Of a DNA stretch of 64,000 nucleotides, positions 25,163-34,643 are shown one piece after another. The notes below the pieces were generated by a model, which searched no databases, was not told the origin of the DNA, and was given only the letters and a program-made list of their open reading frames with translations. The stretch is from the NCBI GenBank assembly GCA_024693105.1, contig JAILLO010000093.1, positions 1-64,000 of the forward strand, given 5' to 3'. Position 1 is the first letter of the stretch. Each line of letters opens with the position of its first letter. The position numbers were made by a program, and so were the translations under genes. The stretch is from Clostridia bacterium (GTDB lineage Bacteria; Bacillota; Clostridia; Peptostreptococcales; Anaerovoracaceae).

Positions 25163-28100
25163 TCATATTTTGACGTTCTCCTCTCCGAGAAGTTCTTTCA
25201 GCCGTGTAAGCAGTTCCCCGCTCGGATTCACTCCGAGTTTCTCGGAAACCTTCAGCTTCTTCCCGTCCGGCAGGAAAATCATGACCTGTGTATCGCCTTT
25301 ATATCCGGCAAGGATTTGGCCAATCTTTTCTACAATTTCCATGCTTTTGGAGCTGTCGGCGGTTTTGGCGTTTTCTGCGCTCTTGGAGTTTTCTGCGTTC
25401 TTGGAGTTTTCTGCGCTCTTGGAGCTTTCTGCGCCTTCACAGTTTTCTGCGCTCCCGGAGCCTTCCCTTCCTTCGGCAGCTCCGCCCTCAATCCTGAGTT
25501 TCAGGAATTTGCGTGGCATCAGATTTTGTACAGTCTCCGTCTGCCGTATGTCGGTAATTGTATCCGCCAGGAGCTTTACCGCTTCATCCTCTTTGAAGCT
25601 CAGCCTGCCTTTCACGACAATAATCGCGTCCTCCTTCACAGACGAAAGAAACTTTTCGTAAACGTTCGGGAATACAATTACCTCGGTAATTCCGTAGAGA
25701 TCTTCAAGATTGACAAAGGCCATCATTTTGTTGCTCTTTGTCACAAGCGTCTTGACATGCGTGACTATCCCCGCCATTACAGCCTGCATACCGTCGAAAA
25801 TAGTCTTGCCGCCGTTTCCCGCAACAGCAGCGGCTGCAACATCCGCATAGCCTTCAGACTCGTCGCCTTCGCCTTTTTCTCCCGAAAGATGCGAAAGCTC
25901 CTCGGATGTCACGCTTACGATTTGCCGTATAGTATCTTCATATTCCCTAAGCGGATGATTCGTAATATATACGCCAAGCATTTCCTTTTCAAATGCCGTC
26001 AGTATACGCGAATCATATTCGGCCACCTTCGGAAGTTCGGACTGCGCCGCACTGAGCGCTTCGCCTGCAGCAGAACCCGCGTCAAACAGCGACATCTGCC
26101 CCGCAATTGTGTTTTTCAGGGAAGAAGCCGCAGAATCCATCAGGCTTTCATATACTGCCATATGCTGCGCCCTGTTTCCGGGCAGTTCCTCAAAAGCGCC
26201 GGCCTTAATCAGACTTTCGGCTGCCTTCTTGTTTATTTCATGTATGTCTATATTGTTGAAAAACTGAAAAATATCCTTCGGAAGACCTTTTTCTTCCCTC
26301 ATTTTCTCAATTGCATGCACAACACCGGCGCCTACATGCTTAACGCCGAGCAGGCCGTATCTGATTTTTCCGCCTGATGCCGTAAACTTTTCACCGCTTT
26401 TCAATATGCTCGGCGGAAGAACTTCAATACCGTTTTCCGTACAGTTTCTGATATACTTTGCAATCTGTGAGGAATCACTCATCACACTTGTCATGAGTGC
26501 CGCCATAAATTCGGACGGATAATAACATTTGAGGAAGGCCGTTTCATATGCAACAACAGCATACGCCGCAGCATGCGACTTATTGAAGGCATATTCGGCA
26601 AAGCTTACCATACTGTTGAAAATTTCCTCCGCGGCAGCCTCCGGAATACCGTTTCTGACACATCCTGTTATCTCGACATTTCCGTTTTCGTCATCCTTGC
26701 CGTGTATAAAGAACTCTTTTTCGCGCATCATTTCCGCCATCTTTTTCTTGCTCATTGCGCGTCTTACGAGGTCGCTCCTTCCGTATGTATAGCCTGCGAG
26801 GTCACGCACTATCTGCATTACCTGCTCCTGATAAACAAGGCACCCGTATGTAACGGAAAGAATGTGCTCAAGATGCGGGTCGATATATTTGATTCCTCCC
26901 GGATTTTTCTTGTTCTTAATATATGTTGGGATTGAATCCATCGGGCCCGGTCTGTAAAGGGAAATACCTGCGACAACATCTTCAAAGCAGCTCGGTCTCA
27001 GATTTTTCATAAACTGAGTCATGCCGGCGCTTTCAAGCTGAAAAACTCCCATTGTATTTCCGTTTGAAATCATTTCATAGACCTTCGGATCGTCATAGGT
27101 CATCGATGAAAAATCAATCTCCGCCCCATGATTTTTTTTGATCATTTCAAGGGCGTCGCGTATAACAGTCAGCGTGCGCAGACCGAGGAAGTCCATTTTG
27201 AGCAGTCCGAGCTGTTCGATTGTGGTCATCGTAAACTGCGTTGAAATGCCTTTGTCCGACATATAAAGAGGAACATATTCATCAAGATTCTTCCTGGAAA
27301 TAACGACACCCGCAGCATGCGTTGAGGCATGTCTTGCAAGACCTTCAAGCTTTCTTGCGGTATCGATAAGCTTCGCAACGCGCGCATCGGCCTTGTACAT
27401 TGACATCAGTTCGGGATTCATCGAAAGAGCTTTGTCAATCGTCATTTTTAAATCAAACGGTATTGCCTTTGCAATCGCATCCACTTCGCTGTAGCTCATG
27501 TCAAGAGCCCTGCCGACATCACGAATTACCGCCTTTGCCTTCATGGTTCCGAAGGTAATAATCTGCGCCACCTTGCCCTGTCCGTATTTGCGGTTAACGT
27601 ACTCAATGACCTCCTGACGTCTTTCATAGCAGAAATCGACATCAATATCCGGCATGCTGACTCTCTCGGGATTGAGAAATCTCTCAAAAATCAAGCCGTT
27701 TCGGATAGGATCTATATCGGTAATTCTCAAGGCATAGGCAACAATACTTCCGGCTGCCGAGCCTCTTCCCGGGCCGACCATAATGCTGTTTTCCTTCGCG
27801 TAATTTATAAAATCCCATACGATAAGAAAATACTCAACATAGCCCATCTTTTCTATGGTTGAAAGCTCGTATCCGGCTCTTTCCTCTATTTCCTTTGTAA
27901 TTGTGCCGTACCTCTTCTCAAGGCCGCTTCTGCAAAGCTTTCGAAGGTATTCTTCGTTCGTCATCCCTTCGGGCGCATGGAACTCCGGCAGATGAAGCTT
28001 TCCGAATTCGAACTCCATATTGCACTGTTCCGCAATTTTCTGCGTGTTTTCTATGGCTTCCGGAATATCGGCAAACAGCATTTTCATCTCGCTTTCCGAT

Positions 28101-28834
28101 TTGAGATAAAACTGATCGTTTGCAAAACGCATCCTGTTTTCGTCATCTACCTTTGCAACAGTCTGTATGCACAAAAGTACATCATGCGCCTCCGCATCCT
28201 CCTGCTTCACATAATGGACGTCATTTGTGGCAACAAAAGGAATCCCGGTTTCCTCATGAAGCTTTTTCATAAGCGGAAGTATCTGCTGTTCCTCGGGAAG
28301 TCCCTGGTCCTGAAGCTCAAGATAGAAATTTCCCTCCCCGAAAATATCAAGAAGTTCGAGAGCTTCTTTTTTGGCGCCTTCATAATCACCGAAAAGAAGT
28401 CTGTGCTGGACTTCACCGGCAAGGCAGCCCGAAAGTGCGATAATGCCGTCGCTGTGCTGTCTCAGGAGTTCTTTGTCAGTACGCGGTTTGTAATAAAAGC
28501 CCTCCGTATAAGCCCTCGATACTATTTTGATAAGATTTCTATATCCGTCATTATTTTTTGCCAGCAGAACAAGATGCCCAAGCCGCTTGTCCTTTTCCGC
28601 ATCCTTGTCATGTCTTGTTCTTGCCGCAGTATAGACTTCGCAGCCTATAACCGGCCTGATTCCCTGTGCCTTTGCCTCCTTGAAAAAGTCAACCGCGCCA
28701 AACATTGCGCCGTGGTCTGTGATTGCAAGGCTGTCCATGCCAAGTTCCTTTGCCCTTGAAACAAGGTCTTTAATTCGCCCCGCGCCGTCAAGCAGGCTGT
28801 ATTCGGTATGTACATGAAGATGTGTAAATGCCAT
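25163..28834 (-). CDS. dnaE: DNA polymerase III alpha subunit with an expanded C-terminal repeat
   Basis: This is a replicative polymerase of the DnaE class. The 1223-residue protein has an N-terminal PHP domain (FTHLHVHTEYSLLDG, LAITDHGAMFG), the palm domain with GRGSAAGSIVAYAL and catalytic MPDIDVDF near residue 395, a helix-hairpin-helix region, and an OB-fold (AGIVTHVKTLVTKSNKMMAF). Start is at the ATG at 28834 with GAGGG ahead of it; an in-frame ATG 31 codons upstream is less likely. Between residues about 1118 and 1163 a Ser-Ala-Glu-Asn-Ser-Lys hexapeptide repeats several times, in a region that is normally a short loop in the C-terminal domain. Polymerase motifs are intact. Confidence 0.95.
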   Translation of the reverse strand: MAFTHLHVHTEYSLLDGAGRIKDLVSRAKELGMDSLAITDHGAMFGAVDFFKEAKAQGIRPVIGCEVYTAARTRHDKDAEKDKRLGHLVLLAKNNDGYRNLIKIVSRAYTEGFYYKPRTDKELLRQHSDGIIALSGCLAGEVQHRLLFGDYEGAKKEALELLDIFGEGNFYLELQDQGLPEEQQILPLMKKLHEETGIPFVATNDVHYVKQEDAEAHDVLLCIQTVAKVDDENRMRFANDQFYLKSESEMKMLFADIPEAIENTQKIAEQCNMEFEFGKLHLPEFHAPEGMTNEEYLRKLCRSGLEKRYGTITKEIEERAGYELSTIEKMGYVEYFLIVWDFINYAKENSIMVGPGRGSAAGSIVAYALRITDIDPIRNGLIFERFLNPERVSMPDIDVDFCYERRQEVIEYVNRKYGQGKVAQIITFGTMKAKAVIRDVGRALDMSYSEVDAIAKAIPFDLKMTIDKALSMNPELMSMYKADARVAKLIDTARKLEGLARHASTHAAGVVISRKNLDEYVPLYMSDKGISTQFTMTTIEQLGLLKMDFLGLRTLTVIRDALEMIKKNHGAEIDFSSMTYDDPKVYEMISNGNTMGVFQLESAGMTQFMKNLRPSCFEDVVAGISLYRPGPMDSIPTYIKNKKNPGGIKYIDPHLEHILSVTYGCLVYQEQVMQIVRDLAGYTYGRSDLVRRAMSKKKMAEMMREKEFFIHGKDDENGNVEITGCVRNGIPEAAAEEIFNSMVSFAEYAFNKSHAAAYAVVAYETAFLKCYYPSEFMAALMTSVMSDSSQIAKYIRNCTENGIEVLPPSILKSGEKFTASGGKIRYGLLGVKHVGAGVVHAIEKMREEKGLPKDIFQFFNNIDIHEINKKAAESLIKAGAFEELPGNRAQHMAVYESLMDSAASSLKNTIAGQMSLFDAGSAAGEALSAAQSELPKVAEYDSRILTAFEKEMLGVYITNHPLREYEDTIRQIVSVTSEELSHLSGEKGEGDESEGYADVAAAAVAGNGGKTIFDGMQAVMAGIVTHVKTLVTKSNKMMAFVNLEDLYGITEVIVFPNVYEKFLSSVKEDAIIVVKGRLSFKEDEAVKLLADTITDIRQTETVQNLMPRKFLKLRIEGGAAEGREGSGSAENCEGAESSKSAENSKNAENSKSAENAKTADSSKSMEIVEKIGQILAGYKGDTQVMIFLPDGKKLKVSEKLGVNPSGELLTRLKELLGEENVKI
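25365..25465 (-). repeat. 18-base in-frame tandem repeats within dnaE
   Basis: About five degenerate copies of an 18-base unit (minus strand, about AACTCCAAGAGCGCAGAA) encode SAENSK-like hexapeptides in the C-terminal domain of DnaE. Confidence 0.85.
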
Positions 28835-29043
28835 ATTTTCCCTCTGTGTTATAATTTTTGCGCTTTGCTGGCAAAGCCGTGTATTTCGTGGTAAAATTCT
28901 ATGGTAAAATTCTTTTGCGGCTTTCACGCCGCATCTTTATTAACATATAACATATACTTTATTATACACGAAACAATCAAAAAATAATTAATAATTACAA
29001 TAAGATATAAAAACGCCGAAAATCGCCGGCCCGGGAGATATTT

Positions 29044-30222
29044 ATGGAAAAAATACTTGAACTTATTGCGGAAAGCATCGAAAATGACACTCTTGTAAAG
29101 ATAATTTTGGGCAATCTCCGAAAAAAATCGGTGCCCTACAAAAAAGTCACCGTGCGCCCCGTTATTATAAAAAACGAGACGCTCTTTCAGATTGAGTACC
29201 ACTTTGAAAAGAAAGTAACGCAGGAAAATGTTTCGAAAGACGTGCTTCCGTCAATAATAGAAGATTTTATGACACAGGACTTTAAACAGCTCAATCTGCT
29301 CACAACCTCCGCGGATATCCAGGTGCTTGCAAACGACCCTCAGAAGCCGAGAATTACAAAGAAAAACGCATGCCGAGAAAAGAACTCCGCCGAACACAAT
29401 GTCACAAAAAAATATGCGATTCCGGATGGCGAGCCGTGTGATTTTCTCAGATATCTGGGAGTTATGGACGAGAAGAACCGCGTCGTGAAAAAGCATTACG
29501 CCAAGTTCAGGCAAATCAACAGATTCCTCGAAATCGTCTCGGATGCCGAAAGCTTTCTGCCAAAGGACAAAACCCTGAAAATTATCGATTTCGGCTGCGG
29601 AAAAGCATATCTGACTTTTGCGCTTTATTATTACCTTGTAATATGCAAAAAGATGAGCGTTGATATCGTCGGGCTCGACCTCAAGGAGGATGTAATTGAC
29701 TTCTGCAACAATGTGGCGAAGGAGCTCGGCTACGACGGGCTGTCCTTCCTCAAGGGCGATATTGCGGATTATACCGAAGACAGAGCCGATATGGTTGTAA
29801 CACTTCACGCCTGCGACACGGCCACGGATTTTGCGCTTATAAATGCCGTCTCCCGGCATACAAAGGTGATTCTTTCCGTTCCGTGCTGCCAGCATGAGCT
29901 TTTTGACAGGATCAAAAACGATATTCATGCTCCGATGTACAAACACGGAATTCTGAAGGACCGCTTCACCGAAATTCTGACAGACGGACTTCGTGGGCTT
30001 GCTCTTGAACGCAACGGCTATGATGTTGATATGATTGAATTCACAAGTCTTGAGCATACCGCGCGAAATATTATGATAAGGGCGGTGCTTACTTCCGATA
30101 AGGACTGCGCATGCGCTCCCGTATCAAAAAAAGCAAAGAAAGCCGAGTCCGAATACAGGGCGCTTGCGGAATTTTACAATGTTTATTCGACAACCGACAG
30201 GCTTCTTGAACAGGGAAAATAG
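29044..30222 (+). CDS. SAM-dependent methyltransferase, Methyltransf_32 family
   Basis: The 392-residue protein has an N-terminal region of about 130 residues of unknown fold, then a class I methyltransferase domain. The SAM motif IDFGCGKAYLTFALYYYL lies near residue 182, an acidic end of strand 2 in IVGLDLKEDV near 215, and the family-typical VTLHACDTATDFAL near 255 with LSVPCCQHEL near 280. These match Methyltransf_32 (GSTCD-like), whose substrate is not established; RNA has been proposed for relatives. The gene is divergent from dnaE and monocistronic, with GGGAG before the ATG. The divergent gap 28835-29043 also holds a direct repeat of TGGTAAAATTCT at about 28890-28915. Confidence 0.85.
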   Translation: MEKILELIAESIENDTLVKIILGNLRKKSVPYKKVTVRPVIIKNETLFQIEYHFEKKVTQENVSKDVLPSIIEDFMTQDFKQLNLLTTSADIQVLANDPQKPRITKKNACREKNSAEHNVTKKYAIPDGEPCDFLRYLGVMDEKNRVVKKHYAKFRQINRFLEIVSDAESFLPKDKTLKIIDFGCGKAYLTFALYYYLVICKKMSVDIVGLDLKEDVIDFCNNVAKELGYDGLSFLKGDIADYTEDRADMVVTLHACDTATDFALINAVSRHTKVILSVPCCQHELFDRIKNDIHAPMYKHGILKDRFTEILTDGLRGLALERNGYDVDMIEFTSLEHTARNIMIRAVLTSDKDCACAPVSKKAKKAESEYRALAEFYNVYSTTDRLLEQGK

Positions 30223-30335
30223 GCCAAAGGCCGCACATTGCGTCTTTGAATGCGCTCCATCTCTTCGGGGATGCTCCCGCATATGGATCAGCCGGGCTTT
30301 GGGCCTTGGGCGCCGGTGCCGCAACAAAAAATACG

Positions 30336-30378
30336 AAACCGCTGCACATTTGGTTTTTCAACATGTGCAGCGGTTTTT
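30336..30378. terminator. bidirectional terminator between the methyltransferase and SPFH genes
   Basis: A 14-base stem AAACCGCTGCACAT with its complement is flanked by T runs in the plus direction and by A-rich DNA on the other side, so it can end both converging transcripts. Confidence 0.8.
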
Positions 30379-30391
30379 CAGTTCTTTTTTC

Positions 30392-30459
30392 CGTCCGGCA
30401 GGCAGCCTCTGCTGCGGCTTTCATTTTTCGTCCGGCAGGCAGCCTCTGCTGCGGCTTTC
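30392..30459. repeat. two-copy 37-base tandem repeat
   Basis: The 31-base core beginning CGTCCGGCAGGCAGCC occurs at 30392-30422 and again, identical, at 30429-30459, giving a period of 37. It is intergenic, just past the SPFH stop. Confidence 0.85.
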
Positions 30460-30468
30460 CTTCAGTCC

Positions 30469-31704
30469 CTACGGTCTTTTGTTTCCGCAGTTTGAGCAGA
30501 AATTACCTGTATTCTGCGTTCCGCAGGTGCAGGTCCATGGCGCGTTCGGATTCTTGCTTCCGCAGTTTGAACAGAAGTTTCCGGTATTTACCGTACCGCA
30601 GCTGCAGGTCCATCCGCCCTGCTGAGCCTGAGGCTGCTGCATCTGCGGCTGCTGTGGCTGCTGAGCCTGAGCCTGAGGCTGCTGCATCTGCTGTGCCTGC
30701 CCCATCGCATACAGATTCTGAGTATTGACTCCGCCAAGTCCCTGAGCCATTCCCATGCCCATAAAGCCTGCCATTGCTCCGTTCGGATTTTCCGCTGCTG
30801 CCTGCATTGCGGCACCGGCGCTTCCGACCATATACGATGCGGCGCGTGTAGGATCCGTAAATGCGGCATTTCTCTGCATCTCCTTGATCATCTTTTCGTC
30901 TTCTTCGCTTGCGGTAACCGAAGAAACACCGCAGGATACGATCTCAATACCTCTTAAATTCTTCCATTTTTCGGAAAGCACTTCGTTAAGCGCATCGGCA
31001 AGATCGTCTGCGTGCGCAGGAAGCTGACTGTATCTGACTCCGTTTTCAGAAATCTTTGCGAACGCAGGCTGAAGCGCAGTGAGAAGCTCTGTCTTCATCT
31101 GACTGTCCAGATTTTCCCTGTCATAATCCTCAGATACATTTCCGCATACATTTGTATAAAACAAAACAGGATTTGTAAGTCTGTAGCTGTATTCGCCAAA
31201 GCATCTTATCGAAACATCGATATCAATTCCGGCTCCGGCATCAACGACTCTGAAAGGAATCGGGCTCGGCGTCCCGTACTTGTTTCCGACAAGCTCCTTT
31301 GTATTAAAGTAGTATACTCTCTGATCCTTTGGTGCCTCTCCTCCGAACGTAAAACGCTTTCCCATGTTGCCGAAAACAGCCTTGATATTATCTGCAAGCA
31401 AGCCGCCCGCAAACAGCGAAGGCTCTGTTGAAGCATCATAAGTGAATTCGCCCGGTTCCGCACAAAAGTCCACTACCTTGCCCTGTTCCACGATAACCAT
31501 GCACTGTCCGTCTGCCACCGCAATTACAGAGCCGTTTGTAATAATATTTTCATCGCCCTTTGTATTGCTTGACCGCTTTGTTGCCTTTTTCTTTCCCTTT
31601 GTGGCAAGAATATTTGCCGGCATTGCCTCACAATAAAAGTATTCTTTCCACTGATCGGCGAGAACGCCGCCGCCTGCTCCCAGAGCCGCTTTAATAAGTC
31701 CCAT
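30469..31704 (-). CDS. SPFH-domain protein with two C-terminal zinc ribbons
   Basis: The protein of 411 residues belongs to the bacterial SPFH group often annotated as virion-core-like. It has an N-terminal segment GLIKAALGAGGGVLADQW, an SPFH core (about 30-290), a Gln/Pro/Met-rich linker (about 325-365), and two tandem zinc ribbons of pattern C-x-C-x8-C-x2-C (for example WTCSCGTVNTGNFCSNCG). SPFH proteins form membrane-associated rings or scaffolds; the zinc ribbons may bind partners. It is the last gene of an apparent operon with a TPM-domain protein and a zinc-ribbon membrane protein. The joint function of this set is not known to me. Confidence 0.85.
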   Translation of the reverse strand: MGLIKAALGAGGGVLADQWKEYFYCEAMPANILATKGKKKATKRSSNTKGDENIITNGSVIAVADGQCMVIVEQGKVVDFCAEPGEFTYDASTEPSLFAGGLLADNIKAVFGNMGKRFTFGGEAPKDQRVYYFNTKELVGNKYGTPSPIPFRVVDAGAGIDIDVSIRCFGEYSYRLTNPVLFYTNVCGNVSEDYDRENLDSQMKTELLTALQPAFAKISENGVRYSQLPAHADDLADALNEVLSEKWKNLRGIEIVSCGVSSVTASEEDEKMIKEMQRNAAFTDPTRAASYMVGSAGAAMQAAAENPNGAMAGFMGMGMAQGLGGVNTQNLYAMGQAQQMQQPQAQAQQPQQPQMQQPQAQQGGWTCSCGTVNTGNFCSNCGSKNPNAPWTCTCGTQNTGNFCSNCGNKRP

Positions 31705-31811
31705 AATTTCTCCCTCCCTGCATGATTACAAAGCCGTAAGCCTTGACATGCATCTGAAAAATAACCTTAATATAACATAATCCTTGCAATTATCACAGTA
31801 ACCGGCAATTA

Positions 31812-32663
31812 TCAAAAGCCTCTTCCGCCGCCGCTGTGAAAGCTTCCCGAGGAGCTTCTGTGTCCTCCGGAATACGAAGAACCGCCGCTCTTGCGACTCT
31901 CGATTTTCGTTCTTGTTACAGATCTGAAAAGGAAGTGATCCCTGCTGCCTCTCAGATTGAAACTTTTTCCGTCAAGGTATTCACTTGCCTCTGCAGCTGT
32001 GGCAACTGTTTTCATCAGTCTTTTCTTTGAGAATAAAACAGCAAGACCGACAACCAGTCCCACTATAAGGCCCGCCGTAATTGCCATCGGAAGAGTCTGC
32101 ATTAAAGCAGCTTCATGTTCCGACTCCTGTGAGTACTCAGTGTAATACGGAAATTCTCCGTCAGCATACAGTGTATCCACAAGCGTCAGATATTCCACGG
32201 CACCGCCGTAATAATCGCCATCCCTCATATAAGGATACACTCTGTCGTCGATATAATTAATGGCTTCCTCCGTGTAATAAGGCATTGCAGCGCCTTTTGC
32301 CGAAGTCCACCAGCCGCGGTTGTCGGGGTCCATACATATAAACAGGCATGTTCCCCTGCCGTCTTCACCTACTCCGAAATTGTTGTAATCATAAAAATCA
32401 TCTGCTTCGTTCATCCATGATTCGGGACCTGTAAGATCGGTATAAGCCGTCTCTTTGGAAGTATAAACAGTCAGGTCCATATCATACTTGGTATAAATAT
32501 CCGTTATTCTTGCCTCAAGGTCAGCTTCCTGCTCCTCCGTATAAATATCGGCAAAGTCGTTTACCCTGTAGAGCTCCGGATTGATAAGCGGCTCTGCGAA
32601 TGATATGCAGAAACATGAAAGAACAAGAGCCGATGCAAAAATTACCGCAAAAAATCTTCTCAT
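31812..32663 (-). CDS. TPM-domain secreted/membrane protein
   Basis: The TPM (TLP18.3/Psb32/MOLO-1) domain is an extracytoplasmic domain, described as a phosphatase in plants. The 283-residue protein has an N-terminal signal segment (RRFFAVIFASALVLSCFCIS), the TPM domain (about 35-170, opening VNDFADIYTEEQEADLEARI), one membrane span (about 195-215), and a cytoplasmic tail ending in a Ser/Gly-rich SGSFHSGGGRGF, which is typical of this family. I start at the ATG at 32663, since AGGAGGTG lies 9 bases upstream of it. It sits between the zinc-ribbon and SPFH genes. Confidence 0.85.
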   Translation of the reverse strand: MRRFFAVIFASALVLSCFCISFAEPLINPELYRVNDFADIYTEEQEADLEARITDIYTKYDMDLTVYTSKETAYTDLTGPESWMNEADDFYDYNNFGVGEDGRGTCLFICMDPDNRGWWTSAKGAAMPYYTEEAINYIDDRVYPYMRDGDYYGGAVEYLTLVDTLYADGEFPYYTEYSQESEHEAALMQTLPMAITAGLIVGLVVGLAVLFSKKRLMKTVATAAEASEYLDGKSFNLRGSRDHFLFRSVTRTKIESRKSGGSSYSGGHRSSSGSFHSGGGRGF

Positions 32664-32679
32664 TTTTCTTTCACACCTC

Positions 32680-33777
32680 CTAAACAAAAATCAAAACCAG
32701 CCCTGTCATTGCTGCAAACGCTATTAAAAAAGGAATCAGAAATGCCTTTATACTTTCAGCTTTTCCTATAGGAAGTTCACCGACTACCTTTCCGGTCTGG
32801 CCGTTGATGGCATATCTGTATTTTTTGTCGCCGTAGTGGCAGTTCAAAATATATACCGGCAGGAAGACATACTTAACAGATGAATTTCTCATTTTTAAGT
32901 TTTTTGTTACTACCCTGACTGCACTGTAACCGGAAATTGTACTCTTGAAGACGTTTTCCGCACTGTTTTCCATACGACCCGAAGCCCTTTCGAGTTCATC
33001 GTCGGGAGTACTGTCAAAGCGTTCGGCAACAAACCCTGTCAGGTATGCCGGGTCAAAGTCCTTCATTTCACTGAAATCAAAAGGTTCTATGGAATCCATA
33101 AGATCGTTGTCCATCTTCACCGAAGCGTCAACAGGGACATTGCGGAAAGCCATCTCTCCGTCTCTTTCCATTGCAAAATGATCGGTTTCCGTCACCCTGT
33201 AATCACCGCTTTTGTAGACATGCACGCGTTCTCCGCGGAAACTTACATGACCGTCGATTTCAGCATTAAAAAGCCAGAACGGAACATACATCCCCTGCGC
33301 TTTTTCCGTAACATTTTCCGAGAAAAAGTTCTTTGGAAGAAGCGGTTTGTTCTTGTAAAACGCTTTTAACCTTTCCGGAATATCTTTCTTTGTAATTTTG
33401 AAAGGTATAACGGCATTTGGCCTGAGTCCTCCGCTGACTCTGTCCGTAATTACAACATTGTTTTCACAGTAAGGACATTTTGTCGCAACAGTGTTTTCAT
33501 CGGCCTCTATCAGGGCGCCGCAGCTTTGACACTGATAAACCCTGACATCCTCAAGTTTCTCTTCAAAATTGAGATCTTTCTTTAAATCTCCCCAGTCAAA
33601 GCCGTCGGATTCTTCTCCTTCACCCGCAACGGCCTTCAGCGCCTCAATATCAAAATCCGTATCACATGCCCCGCAGTGAATTTTTTCCGCAGACGGATCG
33701 TATTCAAGCGGTGCGCCGCAGCGCGGACACTTATATTGCAAAGCTTTTTCAACGGTAGTGTTTTCGTCGAATTCCAT
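32680..33777 (-). CDS. zinc-ribbon protein with C-terminal membrane anchor (TFIIB/PriA-ribbon-like)
   Basis: The 365-residue protein opens with two Cys-rich ribbons: CPRCG with CGAC (residues about 16-37) and CQSCG with CPYC (about 80-101). A beta-rich domain with WLFNAEIDGHVSF follows, and a single C-terminal hydrophobic segment (about 343-364) ends the protein. Such proteins are often labelled TFIIB-type or PriA-like from the ribbon alone. I see no evidence for transcription or replication functions. It is the first gene of the operon with TPM and SPFH proteins and has an extended -10 (TGG TATAAT) upstream at about 33862-33870. Likely a membrane-tethered adaptor; inference. Confidence 0.75.
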   Translation of the reverse strand: MEFDENTTVEKALQYKCPRCGAPLEYDPSAEKIHCGACDTDFDIEALKAVAGEGEESDGFDWGDLKKDLNFEEKLEDVRVYQCQSCGALIEADENTVATKCPYCENNVVITDRVSGGLRPNAVIPFKITKKDIPERLKAFYKNKPLLPKNFFSENVTEKAQGMYVPFWLFNAEIDGHVSFRGERVHVYKSGDYRVTETDHFAMERDGEMAFRNVPVDASVKMDNDLMDSIEPFDFSEMKDFDPAYLTGFVAERFDSTPDDELERASGRMENSAENVFKSTISGYSAVRVVTKNLKMRNSSVKYVFLPVYILNCHYGDKKYRYAINGQTGKVVGELPIGKAESIKAFLIPFLIAFAAMTGLVLIFV

Positions 33778-33961
33778 ATTTTTTCTCCTGTTTTTCGTTT
33801 GGAAAGGCAGTTATCGGACATATTTCACAATATGCCGGTCATAATTTTGCCTCACTGCGACATTATACCAAATTTTTCGTCAATATACATCATGTTTACT
33901 TTTGGTTGTAAAATCGCAGGAGCCGCCGCCTTGGGGGGCTTATTGTATTCAGCTCCGCTTT

Positions 33962-33991
33962 TTGACCATACCGGTGCATTTTATGTTACAA
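33962..33991 (+). promoter_or_regulatory. possible promoter of the Mrr-like gene and ung
   Basis: TTGACC (33962-33967), 18 bases, TTACAA (33986-33991). The -10 is weak. The 34,000 region also lies between divergent genes, so both need promoters here. Confidence 0.35.
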
Positions 33992-34072
33992 TTAAGCTGT
34001 TAATATTATGAAAGGAAAATCCGTTTACGGCTGCCGCCTCATTCGCGCAGCAGTCATTTCGGGCTGTAAAAT

Positions 34073-34642
34073 ATGTTTTTCAAAAGAAGGCGTATCAAGG
34101 GTCTGACCATGCGGAGGCTTTTACTTGCATTCATTCTTGTCGGCATGATTATGACAATTTCAAGGTCCAACGCCATCACCGGCGGCATTACCGTTGTCGC
34201 AGTCCTTGGCCTGTTTGCCCTTGTCAAATACAAAAGAAAAGAGTTTGTAAAAGTCTACGCTTCTGTTGAGGAATTGACAGAAGCCTTTCGCGGCGACCAC
34301 GATGCCTTTGCCGATTATGTCGAAAAAAGCTTTGCGAAAAATGATTACATAGTGCAGCTGCCGCCTGATGATATTGAAACAGACGTCGCTATGCGCGTAT
34401 GGAAGGATGGCCACGAAGCTCTTGTAATTACAGAGTTTCTTGAAGAGGGGCAGGAAATCGCGCGCAGTGTAATGCTCGGGCTTCATATAGATTTGATTGA
34501 ATGTGACGTCGAGGGCGGGATTATTGTAACAAACGGAACTTATACACGGGAGCAGGATTACGATGCCCACAAATACGGTATCAGACTTATAGACGGCCAT
34601 GAACTCCTGAAAATGAACGAAACACCCGAAAAGGAGCAGTAA
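34073..34642 (+). CDS. membrane protein with a degenerate Mrr-like nuclease fold
   Basis: This 189-residue protein has two hydrophobic segments (about 14-30 and 33-50), then a cytoplasmic domain. Its end, GGIIVTNGTYTREQDYDAHKYG followed by IRLIDGHELLKM, strongly resembles the C-terminal half of Mrr-type restriction endonuclease domains. Where active Mrr domains carry D and QxK catalytic residues, this protein has ETDVAMRV and ALVITEF, so the catalytic lysine appears to be lost and the domain is probably inactive. Start could instead be at 34109, where AAGGG precedes the ATG. The stop is 1 base before ung, so the two are coupled. Confidence 0.6.
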   Translation: MFFKRRRIKGLTMRRLLLAFILVGMIMTISRSNAITGGITVVAVLGLFALVKYKRKEFVKVYASVEELTEAFRGDHDAFADYVEKSFAKNDYIVQLPPDDIETDVAMRVWKDGHEALVITEFLEEGQEIARSVMLGLHIDLIECDVEGGIIVTNGTYTREQDYDAHKYGIRLIDGHELLKMNETPEKEQ

Positions 34643-34643
34643 A

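Noticed and set aside
25145-26377. 410-codon open frame antisense to dnaE
   Set aside because: Overlaps the conserved dnaE gene; no family and no ribosome site.
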